Assembly: GCA_011033025.1 (NCBI GenBank)
Contig: WFMF01000026.1
Span: 248,001-312,000, forward strand
DNA from: Beroe forskalii
Taxonomy: Eukaryota > Ctenophora > Nuda > Beroida > Beroidae
Direction: 5' to 3'
DNA length: 64,000 nucleotides
A program made the translations under genes and the position numbers. The notes under the pieces are model-generated. The model ran no database searches and was not told where the DNA came from. It saw nothing but the letters and a program-made list of their open reading frames with translations. Positions 39,001 to 49,775 of the stretch are shown here, one piece after another; within the stretch, counting starts at the first letter, position 1, and every line of letters starts with the position of its first letter.

Positions 39001-42000
39001 GTTGCCATTCAGAAGTTTTGTGGTTTTCATTTTTCCTAATGATTTCTATTTTTAAAGCAATGAAAATCACGATAAGATCGACTCCCTTTCAAACTGCATT
39101 ATGTCCATAGGTTATTAAGTTCCCTATACACAGTCCACAAACCCCACACAATGAACATTTTCTCAGTGTAAAGACCCCGGTTGCAAAGTGTAGAAACACA
39201 TCGGATAATATGTTCATGATATTTTATTCATAAGTTCATAATATCCACAGCATGTATCATGGTTTGTAGAATACAACATGTATTGTACCTGCTCACAATG
39301 TCCCTCTCTCTAACCTCTTTCTTTCTCTGATCTCTCACTCTCCCATGTAACTATTCCTCAGAACAAATTAATTGAATTTAATTTAAATTATGTCAAATAG
39401 AGCTCCATGACTCCCCTATATATATTCGTATAATTTATGTGTTATATTATGTGCATATTAAGATGTTTAAAAGTAGTAAGATGATGCTCGGCAGACTACA
39501 CACAGAAACAGTCTCTCTCTCCCCACGTGTGGTGACGTCATCAACTCACTGCGTTACTGCGTGAGGATGACGCTGTGTTTTGACTTCTATTGCATTTAAT
39601 TCGTAGGAATATATTCAATGTTATTACATGTGTAATGAACGCTACACCCTCTATAGGACTTGGAGTCTTGCCAAGTGAGGGGTTTGTAGGAAGGAAATAC
39701 AGTGGAATTAATGTGTTAACTACATTGTTATCTTATGTATCGCATATCCGGCATCATTATTCAATGTTATGTATCTCTTCCTGTATCCGGCATCCGGTGA
39801 ATGTATTGGAAATGTACAGATACAGTACACGCGGTATTACACACAATACACACACAATACACACACATTACACACAATGCCTTGCAATATATTCCAGTGC
39901 GTGACCAGAATTCATTATATTCTAGGGGTATTATATGCACTGCGGGATTATATGTATGAACCAAAGAATAAATTAGACGTTACAGAGACCCCCAGACTTG
40001 AGAGCAGCGCGATAACGCTCCTCCTGCTCCTTTATAATAAATAATTATCCAATTATATTGAGTCGTCGAATTTAATAGAATATATCAAGCTGAAGAGAGT
40101 CCATCGCTGGTAGGAAGGAATGAAGATAGAAGTGTTTCGCTCTCAAGATTAATTGACACTAGTTACATGTATTTATTACTTTTGATTGAAAGATTGCTCA
40201 TGAAAGCCCAAAACAGCGGAAGTGAGAAACGCGTTGTCAGATTGCAACATTTCCAGCCTCCTTTAACATACTATAATATATTACCGTAATAATAATATGT
40301 TACCATGCAAAACACCACGCCCTACTGAACACCAATACTCCTCTTCTCATATGGAGCACGTGACCTCTAAGTCACTTGATCCAAACAGGGGTCACGTCAT
40401 CTAAACAGGGGTCACGTCATCTAAACAGGGGTCACATGATCAAAACAGTGGTCACGTGACTCAAACCAAACGTGAAGTCAGTAAAACAGCTGTTTTCATT
40501 GTGTGGCCAGGTTGGCACGGTGCCCAATTTGAGCGGTGTTAGGAAATACAATAATGCATAATATATGAGTGACACATCGCGTGCCATGTGGTACCCTGTA
40601 ACTAAAACAACAGCTAGCACAGGCTTAAACAATGGTGCTGAGAAACACTAGGAAAGAGGGGATGGTGGGAGATTGGAAGTGGTGATAGGGAGAATTGGGA
40701 TGTTATCCATCATTTCCTTTCCTATTTCTTCCACTTCCTTCGGGATTGATCATCAACGTATGGTGTGATTAAGCCCCAGCAGCGATGTTTTGCAGTTTAA
40801 GAAACACACGTAATTAATAGCTCCTCACAGCTTGAGTCAAAAGTGTGAGGTCATCAGATGAAAAATAGAGCCTTTATGCCACTGCTCAGTACCAAGCACC
40901 ATTGTTAGCCTTGATAGACTCATAATGCACTCACATACTGACATGAGAACTTAGTGCTGAAAATGGTTCTTTCTGACGTTATCATGGTTCACAGTAGCAG
41001 ACAGGTGACGTCACAACTAGTCTGTGTGTGCCCTTGTCTGTTTGAGTGTGTGTTAGTTTGTATGTGACTGTGTCGAAGAGCACCTCTTTCTTCAGAACAT
41101 CCCATGTCACACAATGCACTAGAGTAACTAGTACCTACTGTTTTAAGTGCTGTTAGTTTTATATATGGTGCGCAGTGCGTTCTGTACACATATATAACAA
41201 CATGTGGAGCAGGTACAGATTAGAGAAATTTGGAGCAGGATTGAGAATTGGAGAAGTGTGTCGTCTCGTTAGGTTAATAAAGGGCATTATTGACGGCAAG
41301 ACAGATGGGAGTTTCAGTTCCAATGTACTGGAATTAATGTTCCATCACTAAAGCATTTGTTCTGCACTTTTTGTCGTTCCCAAAATATAATGAGTTGATG
41401 CTACAAAGAAAGAGTCAATGGATGAGGAGCCTTTTCTCAATTTAAAGTGAAAAGCTATTATTAAGACCCTCATAAAGATTAAAGAGTATACACGCCCTTA
41501 AATTTCGAAACAACTGCAACTCCACTGTTCCTCACAACACAAACTGGACATTTGGCCAAAATCTAGTTAGGATCAGGGCAGAAAGATAAATTAAAATTGT
41601 GTGATGTTTAGGCATAAGGCCAAATATCCAGTAAGGCCAAATATCCAGTAAGGCCAAATGACCTAGAAATACGCCATTCCACGGGTCGGGCGTTACGCGC
41701 ACCGCTCTCAAAGTGAGAAAGTTTTTATTTATAAAGTGAGAAAGTGTTGTCAATGAAGAGCATACACCTTCAATTGCAAAACAATAGACTCCTCTGTTCT
41801 ATGGATGGAATCTTGACTTCATAATGGCACTTCTAAATGTTCAGTGATTGTTCAGTGATTGTTCAGTGATTGTTCAGTGATTGTTCAGTGTTATGACGCA
41901 CTCTCTGAATTTGCCAGTCCTTGTCACATTATTTGTAAACTTCAATACCTGAAATACTGCCACCTCTTGGTACACTTGGTTAATTCTGAGAAAAAGTAAA

Positions 42001-45000
42001 TGAAGAGTACCCGTGATTTCATGTAAAAAGTAAAACTTTTCCCAATCTCATTAAATGAACACAACACGTGTTTTGGAAAGTGTGGTGTGGTGTGAACGTG
42101 GAAGTTTTAATTACTCTGAAATTGAACAACTTACCCACTTTCTGGGTGTTTGGTAAAGCTGTGAGATTACGTGAAATTCTGTACTTTTTAGTGCTCTCTA
42201 TTTCTCTGGTCACCTTCCAAACCTACCAGTGATTTGCTTCGTAATCCCTATCAAACATTGCACAATGACTGACAACATCCATACTCTCTTAGTCACCAGT
42301 CTAATCTTCGACTCCTTGCGAAGCTCACTCATCAGGGATACGACACCGGCCCTAAACCTAAAATCCTTGTAAAGCTTGTAAATAGGTACACCAGAAATTA
42401 CTCATGCACTTATTCACTGTATCACATGTAATTATGGAACACTACTCGCTCGCCCTCCCACGGTTCGGGTGTATCACGACTCTCAAGACTCTCAAATAAG
42501 GTATTATTGTGTTACAGGTGCAGGCGAAGTATCCCTTCCTGACCATACAAACCCGGCTAATCTACGAGGAACAGAAAGTTGACGGAATTGTGAAGCAGAT
42601 GAAACTAGTTCTGGAAAAGCGGAAGGTGGATTACACGTGTATTACATTGCTGTAATATACATGTAATATTGCTGTGCATAACATTGTCATGATGTGGTGT
42701 AAAATGTACATAACGTTGCTGGTTATGTTAGAGGGTGATGTGTACATTATTCATAGCATTGGCATAATGTAGTGCGAAATGAGCACTGCCTTAATATCCT
42801 GTAATTTGGTGTGAAATGTGTGATATTGTGGGGTATATAATATGTTACATAATAATATGTTACATTATGATACGCGTCTAGAACATTGCAGTATGTAGAT
42901 GTTACATGTATACATACATACACACATACATGTAGATGTCTATTGTTAAGGGTTTTGTGTGTAAACGTGGTTAATGTATTTGTACAGTGCATGTGTTAAT
43001 GTATGTACCGTATGTTCGTCTTTAATGATCCATTGTATTCCAATGTGCGTGTGTATGTGTATGTGTATTTTTGTATGTCTGTATGTATTTGTGTCTTTAT
43101 TATTCGTGGGTGTCTGTGTGTATGTATGCCTTGTGTTTATAGTATGTTTGTCTGTATGTATGTCTCTATCATGTATGCTGTATGTATGTCTCATGTATGT
43201 CTCTATCATGTATGCTGTATGTATGTCTCTATCATGTATGTCTGTATGTATGTCTCTATCATGTATGTCTGTGTGTATGTCTCATGTATGTCTGTGTGTA
43301 TGCGCATATGTGTCGGTACCACTTGAATTTATGCGTAATATACCCATATTTGAGCGCTGTGTGACACCTGACAAAGCCTCCAATAAATAGCTTGTAGAAT
43401 ATGCTGCATAATGATGGATATATGCGACCACCACACTCAGACTGTGAGCTGGTGACGTCATTATCATTACTCAGTGTGATGAATTATAGGTGAAGTAACT
43501 GCCTATTAGGCGCGCACTGGGGCATTTAATTAACACCTAACATGGAATTTAATTGGGACGTTGTAACATTTTCATTGTTAATTTCAGAAAAGCGGAAGTC
43601 GAGGGCATCTAGCCTGATGCGGGCCCCAATCAGCAATACCTGTAAACTGGATGTACAAGTGAGTTGAAATTAACCCTTACCCTGACCCCTCTAAAAGTGA
43701 GTTTTAATTAACCCTGACCCTGACCCCTCTAAAAGTGAGTTTTAATTAACCCTTACCCTGACCCCTCTAAAAGTGAGTTTTAATTAACCCTTACCCTGAC
43801 CCCTCTAAAAGTGAGTTAACTAACCCTACCTCCGGACCCCTCTAAAAGTGAGTTTTAATTAACCCTTACTCTGACCCCCCTAAAAGTGAGTTTTAATTAA
43901 CCCTGACCCTGACCCCTCTAAAGTGAGTTGAAATTAACCCTTACCCTGACCCCTCTAAAAGTGAGTTTTAATTAACCCTTACCCTGACCCCTCTAAAAGT
44001 GAGTTAACTAACCCTACCTCCGGACCCCTCTAAAAGTGAGTTTTAATTAACCCTACCTCAGGACCCCTAATAATGTACATGACTCTTCCCCCATACTGCC
44101 AGTGAATTGACAAGTCTGGTATTAGGGGGTTTTAAATGTACGTGTCTTTAATCACGCGCGTTATGTTGGGAGTCCTGCCCCGCAATTCAGTGTTAATGAA
44201 AAGTGAGGCGATTAAAGCTCACATATTCAATGTAATTAACAGTGTAACATTTTATGTACATTTTATTACAGGTTGTAATGAATGTATTATGCTGGTATTA
44301 GAATTCCCTATTCGTGTAACTCATGGGAAACTTATATAACTTGTCTCCTACGAATGTAATTACGCGATAAGACGCATTGACACAGACATAAAGTCTATTT
44401 ACATTATAATAAACATTTAACATAATATGTACTGCATAATGTGGTCAATTTACATGACTTTATGTAACGCGCGGCGAAATATCCCCGACCTAAGCCAATG
44501 GCGTTTAGCCTAACTTTTTACATAATATTACTGCACGCGCGTTTCCCCCGCATAAATTGTAGCTTTGATTATCTCAAGACGTCGCGCATAGGGGAACAGT
44601 CTCTGAAGTAGAAATAGTTTGCGAGGTTCAGGAAAGTGATAACGGTGTCGTGTGTACAGACCCTCAGCAAAACCAAGCAGGGAAATCCAACGGAGTCAAG
44701 GAAACCAAGCCTCATTCTGATTCAGTGAGTTGTGTTGCTAAATATAGAATATTTGGGAGTCAGTAGTCAGCAGCGAGCCATGCGCTGAATCACTTGTTAG
44801 ATATCTGATAAAAGTAGGGGCATGCAGTCTGGAGTACGATCGAGCCCCAGAGTTGGATTTACTTTCTAGTTTTGTTAAATTCAGAGCGCAGAAAGGGCCA
44901 CTCTTTCTGATTTACAATGTATAATATTGTTGTATGGAATTACTATTAGGATATTAAATATTCTTTCATTTACCTAAAAATACAATCACATCCATAACCA

Positions 45001-48000
45001 TCCCGGCTCACTCCCCAAACTCACTTCATGAAACTTTCATGGAATCATTCTAGCACATCCATGAAATGACATGTTGCTTTTTATCATTTAATTCTTTAGT
45101 TTCCATATACTATGGTCCCTTGGAATATATCACGACGCTTTCCCCACTCTCTAACCATTGACTTGTGCTCCATTCATTTCCCATCTTAAGACCACTTCGT
45201 GAGGTTGACGCTCCTTCCCTTAGGCACCCTCACCCACCAAATTAAGTGGCGTATTGAAGGGTGGTGGAAACCACTGTAAAACAGGCGTTAAGAAAACGCT
45301 AAGAATAAACCCTGATCCGCCCAAGGTATGGAAACAGTACCAGTTTGTGCCAATACTATTCTATGTATAATTAATTGTATTAGAGTTAACAGGGGACAGT
45401 ATAGTATGGATCTATAAGTTTTTCAATGCTGAAAATCTCACATGTCTTTGACTTCTTTTCACCAAAAAAAAAACACGGTTAAAATATTTTTGCTGATATA
45501 TATCAAAATATCTTTTTCATGATAAAAGGGTTTTTCAATAATATTCGTTTACATTTGATTTGTTTATTCCTCCATTATTTCATGATATGTCTCGGTACGC
45601 TGTGCTAGGTGTTTTCACTCCACATGCTAACCACATGATTCTTTGGACCATCTTTCTTTCTCATTTTCCACCAAAAAAACCTTAAATCATGTCCGTCTCT
45701 TTGAAACACTCCATATAGCCCACCTAAACCCCTCACCAAGTCACCCCCTCAGATCCTACGCACAGAACCCCTCTACAAGACTGGGGGAGCTATCAACCAC
45801 TGCGGGCATTGCGGCCCTATGAGTTCCAAGTACCGGGGTGCTACCACCTACACCCAGTCTGAGCTGGACAGGGAAGCAGAGCTGATGGAACAGATACACC
45901 AGGCCCGCATTGCAGGAGACAGTGGGAGTGAGGGGGAGGAGGATGAGGATGAGGAGGATCTTATTGATGTGGACGAGGTGGGGACCTAATTTCTCTCTCT
46001 GACTTCGAAAAGTTCATAAATGGCGCCGGGTGACAGAAATTTTAGAATTTTTCTCAATTCTCGAAACTTCGCAACGCCTGGTTCATACCTTATTTTTGTC
46101 TTTATCTGTTCTCACATCCCTCAGCTTCTAAACTTCTACTCCCCCTCAGAAACTGCTTCAAGACCCCGCCAAGTTGAACGAGTTGCTCCCCACGCCCCTT
46201 TCCAACCTGCGGTTTGAGGTGCTGCGTCTTCTTTCCATCATGATGGACCCCATCACTGTCGTAGGGAACGATTTCACCACCTTCGCTGCTCAGATCGGCT
46301 TCTGCTCCACCTACATCAGGTACAGAACCTTCTACTTATGACTTATCATAGCTCATTAGGGTACATCAGGTACAATACCAGAGCTCGTTGTTTCAGGGTC
46401 CATGTAAATAAAAGTACCTATCAGAGCACATTATGTTAGGGTACATCAGGCACTACACCAGAGCTCATTATGATAATTGCTAGGGTAAATTATGTACAGC
46501 ATCGGAGCTCAATATTAAAGAGTAAATTAGGTACCTACCATGGATGTTAGATCAGGTACAGTTTCTAGATCTAAACTTAAAGGTACATGTTTCACAATAA
46601 GGAACATTAGTTTTAAGAATTTAGGGTAAATTGCATAATGTATACCATGGGTTCGAGTGTATCGACTAAAATAGCACACATTGGTTGAGTGATGACATCA
46701 TATTGCGTAACTCTCGCAATATGGCTGCATCACCAGAACAATGTCGTAATATAACTAGTACAGTGTCGTGACTTATACAATGCTAAGCATTCGGTGCGGT
46801 ATTCGGCTCCGCTCTCAATTATTCGGTTTATTCGGTACGTGATAAGTCGGGAGGGTTGTCTTTAGGAGTGATGAGAGATGTGTAGCTGTAAATAAAGCTC
46901 CCACTTTTAGGAGTGTCATATGATGTCATCAGTTTAGAAGCTTAACGTCTAATAAGATGTCACTATCATTGGCATGTAGTTTGTGTGGGGCTTTAGCTCT
47001 TTTAACTCTTCTTGTGCTAGTGATAACCGTTTAGAATAAAGAATGGTAAGGTTTGAATTAGGTTTAACAATGGAGTTTAATTTTACTTTGAAAACACCGC
47101 TTCAACAACAACCCTATAATTTACATGCACCAAAAACGAGTACATCGCATATAAGAAGACTTCATTTCAAGAATTTATATTCCTTTCATGAATTTGGTCG
47201 GAAATATAATCTACCATCAATACCAAAAGGAGACAGGAGGTTATAATAACTTTGGTATGTTCAGGTACTTGAAGGCTCTTGACATCAAGAAGAACAGTCC
47301 GTTTGAAGAGGTTCTGCAGATCTGGCAAGACTCCGCCCCAGACACCACCATAGGTGCGTATTGAAATAAACCCAATTTAAACCCTTTTAATTGCACCATA
47401 GATTTTTACATAACCCCCATTTAGACCCCTCTGTATTTCATTCTGAGCTCCATCAACCTCCCTCCCACGGCTGACGTGATCACAACCCTCTAGGCTCACT
47501 CGAAACCATCCTTTGAGCACCTGAGACTTGAGGCTTCTCCCCTCATTCCGCCCTCCTTTCTCATTCGTGTAAATGAACATTTGTACAGATCGTCATTTAT
47601 CCGTAAATTCTGAAAACCTTCTTTGCGTTATATTGGAATTATGCGGAAAAATATGCGACATAAAATGCAATATTTTACCACATATTATGTTCAATATGTG
47701 ACGGCTTAAATCATCAAAAAACCATTTAAGCATTTATTGTTTGAACATGACGGTCACATACCCGTTCCTAATGCACCTCTGATCATTCAGTCGTTCACGT
47801 ATTACGTTACCAGAAGGAGGGAGAATAGGGGGTCTCTGGGGAGGGAGAACAGGGTTCTTTAACATGTGCCACAGCGTTGTATGTGATAACAGAGAGGGTT
47901 TGAAAACACTCAGTCTAGTCACTGAGCTACCCGAGTACCCACATGCTCATATTAAGTCACAATGCGATGGAAGAGAGGGATTGAAAACACGTAATATGTG

Positions 48001-48171
48001 AGCACTGAACAACTCATGAAACACATCTCACATTGTCACAGCAGTCACATAAACCTGACTTTACCGGCCCCTCTCAAACCAGGGGACCTAATGTACCTGC
48101 TGAATGAGATTCGACGGAAGGACGTTGTGTATAAGCTGAACGAGTATTACCCAGTGCTGACGGAGCAATAA
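27090..48171 (+). CDS. TIR-death domain adaptor, MyD88-like with reversed domain order
   Basis: Exons: 27090-27223 (tentative), 27375-27590, 29013-29133, 29885-30052, 31276-31443, 31637-31800, 34334-34403, 38849-38941, 42518-42625, 43599-43658, 44668-44724, 45224-45325, 45753-45977, 46150-46319, 47265-47353, 48083-48171. All phases join and the sum is 2034 bases, about 677 residues. Order: a low-complexity Ser/Thr/Asn region, a basic Cys-rich stretch (LRRKKGKCLRKFCMRF, about 225-240), TIR (about 270-414), a linker with INHCGHCG and an acidic tract (about 540-562), and a death domain (about 563-677) resembling that of MyD88. It is likely an innate immune or cell-death adaptor at a receptor or higher-order assembly; the role is inferred. 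The first exon may be wrong: its donor (AAGTTTGT) is weak and it is AT-rich like the Seh1 block. Confidence 0.88.
29134..29345 (+). repeat. GTGGTGTCA minisatellite starting at a splice donor
   Basis: Directly after the donor GTGAGTACTG the intron becomes an irregular tandem of GAGTGGTGTCAAC-like units. The sense strand reads the same motif, in the same orientation and position, as the minisatellite at 1689-2213 in the septin gene. Confidence 0.85.
29690..29884 (+). repeat. CTCTAACCCC array abutting an acceptor
   Basis: About 190 bp of CCCCTCTAACCCTCCCC-type repeats end at CCCTCCAG (acceptor 29883-29884). Every unit contains a CTAAC branch-point-like motif and a pyrimidine tract. It parallels the septin intron at 53-692. 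Confidence 0.85.
30053..31275. other. Intron of the TIR-death gene, nothing else seen
   Basis: AT-rich intron. The acceptor of the next exon is ambiguous among CAAG, AAGAG and TTGCAG within 31260-31299; phase favours the exon start at 31276. Confidence 0.5.
31637..42625 (+). CDS. TIR domain exons of the adaptor (four exons)
   Basis: Exons 31637-31800, 34334-34403, 38849-38941 and 42518-42625 encode 145 residues, a normal TIR length. Box 1 is YNFFICHTEEDYV; the second helix-strand reads EKEGVSIFSRSY; the box 2 region is WGDSQ; the next strand is FGIVLLSPALL; then VILPIYCGG. The pattern is closer to bacterial-type TIR_2 and SARM-like domains than to Toll receptors. In the helix that carries the catalytic glutamate of NAD-cleaving TIRs the sequence is RVDTQLAI with no glutamate, so NADase activity is doubtful. 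No box 3 FW is seen. Confidence 0.88.
31797..31945 (+). repeat. GGGGAGTGAGTGGGG repeats after a splice donor
   Basis: Just inside the intron after exon 31637-31800, about eight imperfect GGGGAGTGAGTGGGGA units occur, several with a GTGAGT donor-like core. The minus-strand proline-rich ORF at 31768-32013 is a shadow. Confidence 0.75.
33005..33160 (-). repeat. Five-fold tandem of half a CRE-type element
   Basis: A roughly 30-bp unit, CAACTCACCACTTTGAGCTA plus TAATGATGCCTT, repeats about five times. The unit is the inner part of the dispersed CRE-type element with the CRE reduced to ATGCCTT. The rest of the 31,946-34,333 intron shows no gene. Confidence 0.75.
34890..35160 (+). repeat. GTGTTTGTATGT-type low-complexity repeat
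   Basis: Degenerate TG-rich simple repeat with GTTCGCGTGT and GTATGTAC motifs. The overlapping cysteine-rich and threonine-rich ORFs on both strands are artefacts. Confidence 0.8.
35425..35815 (+). repeat. GACATAACCAGTGGTCATGT minisatellite
   Basis: About 20 copies of a unit of roughly 17-21 bp, consensus GACATAACCAGTGGTCATGT, with indels. It lies in the intron 34404-38848 of the TIR-death gene, which otherwise holds no recognisable gene. Confidence 0.9.
38360..38402 (+). repeat. CRE-type element, both palindromes intact
   Basis: TGACGTCACTATAACGCTTT followed by ACAATGGTGAATTGATGACGTCA, with CRE palindromes intact at both ends about 27 bp apart. Related partial copies are near 35286-35330 and 37949-37985. 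Confidence 0.75.
40380..40460 (+). repeat. Short tandem GTCACGTCATCTAAACAGGG
   Basis: Three to four copies of a 20-bp unit with CACGTCA or CACGTGA cores. The intron 38942-42517 also contains TGTTCAGTGATT (12-bp, about five copies at 41840-41892), AAGGCCAAATATCCAGT (two to three copies at 41618-41665) and a CACACAATA simple repeat at 39838-39880. No gene seen there. Confidence 0.75.
42890..43315 (+). repeat. TATG/TGTC simple repeat in an intron
   Basis: GTATGTCTCTATCATGTATG and related TATG-rich units. The overlapping MYVS-rich plus-strand ORFs and HTHT-rich minus-strand ORFs are artefacts. Confidence 0.85.
43659..44080 (+). repeat. 38-bp minisatellite in which each unit carries a splice donor
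   Basis: The intron starts at the donor of exon 43599-43658 and repeats a unit of about 38 bp roughly ten times. The unit opens GTGAGTTTTAATTAACCCTT and closes CCTGACCCCTCTAAAA. GTGAGT, the real donor, therefore recurs in each copy. The exon-side base context (AA before GTGAGT) is also retained. Confidence 0.93.
46150..48171 (+). CDS. MyD88-like death domain exons of the adaptor (three exons)
   Basis: Exons 46150-46319, 47265-47353 and 48083-48171 encode about 115 residues ending at TAA 48169-48171. LSNLRFEVLRLLSIMM, DFTTFAAQIGF, FEEVLQIWQ, IGDLMYLLNEIRRKDVVYKL and the terminal VLTEQ line up in order with the six helices of the MyD88 death domain, including the helix 5 tryptophan. MyD88 carries this domain at the N-terminus; here it closes the protein. 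Confidence 0.87.
46309..46520 (+). repeat. Repeated exon end plus donor (TACATCAGGTAC)
   Basis: The junction TACATCAG/GTACAG of exon 46150-46319 recurs at about 46362 (TACATCAGGTACAATACC) and 46441 (TACATCAGGCACTACACC). Later decayed copies carry the linked motifs CAGAGCTC and TTAGGGTA. At least the first repeat retains a usable-looking donor. Confidence 0.8.
47897..47935 (-). pseudogene. tRNA-derived fragment lacking the anticodon arm
   Basis: On the minus strand, GGGTAGCTCAGTGACTAG (A-box-like) is followed after a few bases by TTTTCAAACCC (B-box-like). The 3' half resembles the tRNA-like sequence at 59988-60062 (AGACT, AGTG, TTCAAACCC). Probably a deleted SINE head. Confidence 0.5.
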
Positions 48172-48239
48172 CCCCCTGGCACTCTGCCAAAGGGTGTGTG
48201 AATCTTACTGTGAGGCGAAGGAGAGTGGCTGCTTGGGAA

Positions 48240-48860
48240 GCTTGCGGAGGAGAAGGCGAGTGTGTACATTGTCACGTGCAGTGTACATTGTACATTGTGT
48301 AGCCATACACTGTACATCCCTAGTGTGTACATTGTACATTGTGTAGCCATACACTATACATTGTACATTGTGTAGTCATACACTATACATAGTGTGTGTA
48401 CATTGTACATTGTGTAGTCATACACTATACATTGTACATTGTGTAGTCATACACTATACATTCTGAGGTCATACACTATACATTCCTAGTGTGTGTACAT
48501 TGTACACTGTGTAGTCATACACTATACATAGTGTGTGTACGTTGTACACTGTGTATATTGTCATATACTATACATTGTGTATAGTCACGCCATGTACATT
48601 CTGGGTATGTGTACTGTGTACACTGTACACGATATGTGCCCTATACATGCACTTATATCGTACATTCATGTACAATGTATACCATTTATACAATGTATAC
48701 ATTGTTTTCAATGTATACATGTTACACATTGTATCTATCCAGTGTAGACAATGTACACGCATTGTATAGTGTATAAGCACTGTACACACTATACATTGTA
48801 TACAATGTACTCGCACTGTAAACATTATACATTGTATACAATGTACACGCCCTGTACACA
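48240..48860. repeat. TGTACA/TATACA-rich array after the TIR-death gene
   Basis: Imperfect tandem of ACACTATACATTGTACATTG and GTGTAGTCAT segments, passing into TACAATGTATAC palindromic repeats. It starts about 70 bp after the stop, so it may lie in the 3' UTR. ORFs on both strands at 48533-48861 are artefacts. Confidence 0.85.
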
Positions 48861-48934
48861 CGCCGCTAATTCGGAGGAAGTGCTGATTCGGAGGAGAAGC
48901 AGTAGCAGGAACACGCAGTGGTCGTCATGACGCC

Positions 48935-48982
48935 GGCCAATCACCGCCCGAGTTTACGATCACCTCGCGCTCTGATTGGTCA
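48935..48982. repeat. CCAAT-containing foldback hairpin, copy 1
   Basis: GGCCAATCACCGCCCGAG, a GTTTAC spacer, then CTCGCGCTCTGATTGGTCA. The arms are imperfectly inverted and carry CCAAT/ATTGG. Confidence 0.75.
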
Positions 48983-49148
48983 GTGTATAAGCGGTCGCTG
49001 GATTTGCAGTGGTCGTGTCGACTCGGAAGTGTAGATTGCTTATGTCTGATCGGGGATCTCAAGACTTTGGATTGAATGCGAGATTGGCTTAGAGTTAGTC
49101 ATAGGACTTCCAGAAGCCACGCGCTCAGTGGTAGGCGACTTCATTGTC

Positions 49149-49328
49149 ACCGTGGTGTCCCGACCTGACTACGCCGCGCACCGCAATAACGCCGCGCACT
49201 GCATTGGAGTCTTTCACTAGATGTCTCGACCTTTTAGAGGCGCGGCATAATACGCCGCGCCTCAAAAGGTCGAGACACCACGATTACGCTGCGTATCGCC
49301 CGGGCGTAGTAGGTCTGGACACCACGGT
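49149..49328. repeat. Foldback element with GGTGTCCCGACC ends and a nested hairpin
   Basis: ACCGTGGTGTCCCGACCT and CTACGCC at the left are inverted at the right end (GGCGTAGTAGGTCTGGACAC, ending 49328). Inside, 49221-49279 is a second hairpin with arms TGTCTCGACCTTTTAGAGGC. Same family as 50909-51628. Confidence 0.78.
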
Positions 49329-49446
49329 TTAAAGAGGTTTACTGATGCTAATCAGGGTTTGATGATCGCCTAGTCTTGGCGCGTGGACACAGTCTATTGC
49401 CTTTCAAAGGACCCATAGGAAGTATAGTATACCCACAGGTCCACCT

Positions 49447-49505
49447 GACATTGAACAATCAGTGCGCGAGTTGACCGTAAACTCGCCCGCTGATTGGTCA
49501 ATGTC
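49447..49505. repeat. CCAAT-containing foldback hairpin, copy 2
   Basis: GACATTGAACAATCAGTGCG is inverted as CGCTGATTGGTCAATGTC, with GAGTTGACCGTAAACTC in the middle. Confidence 0.8.
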
Positions 49506-49656
49506 ACGACGATAGGAAGTATATGATACGAATGTTTGGATGAAGTTTTAATTTATTCTCTTTTATCGCGGATCTCTTTTGAAAAAATTTATTTTTGAAA
49601 ATTTGATAATTCTATGTTGAAAATTCACTGTAACCGGGCACTCCTGTACAAACATT

Positions 49657-49775
49657 GGGGCGCATGACTAATGTTAGTGACGTCATGATCATACTTGAAA
49701 GCGCTGAATTGATGACGTCATGATCATAATTCATCGTTTTGAATTGTTGACGTCAGAGCCTATTGTCTGCGCCCC
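49657..49775. mobile_element. Short foldback element with GGGGCGCA ends and three CREs
   Basis: GGGGCGCATGAC at the left and GTCTGCGCCCC at the right. The interior holds three TGACGTCA sites (near 49678, 49712 and 49748) separated by degenerate central segments of the CRE-type family. Confidence 0.7.

Noticed and set aside
31276-42625. Toll-like receptor or canonical MyD88
   Set aside because: No leucine-rich repeats or membrane segment, and the death domain lies after, not before, the TIR domain.
42946-43467. Cys/Met/Val-rich plus-strand ORFs and His/Thr-rich minus-strand ORFs that look like membrane or antifreeze peptides
   Set aside because: TATG/TGTC simple repeat in an intron of the TIR-death gene.
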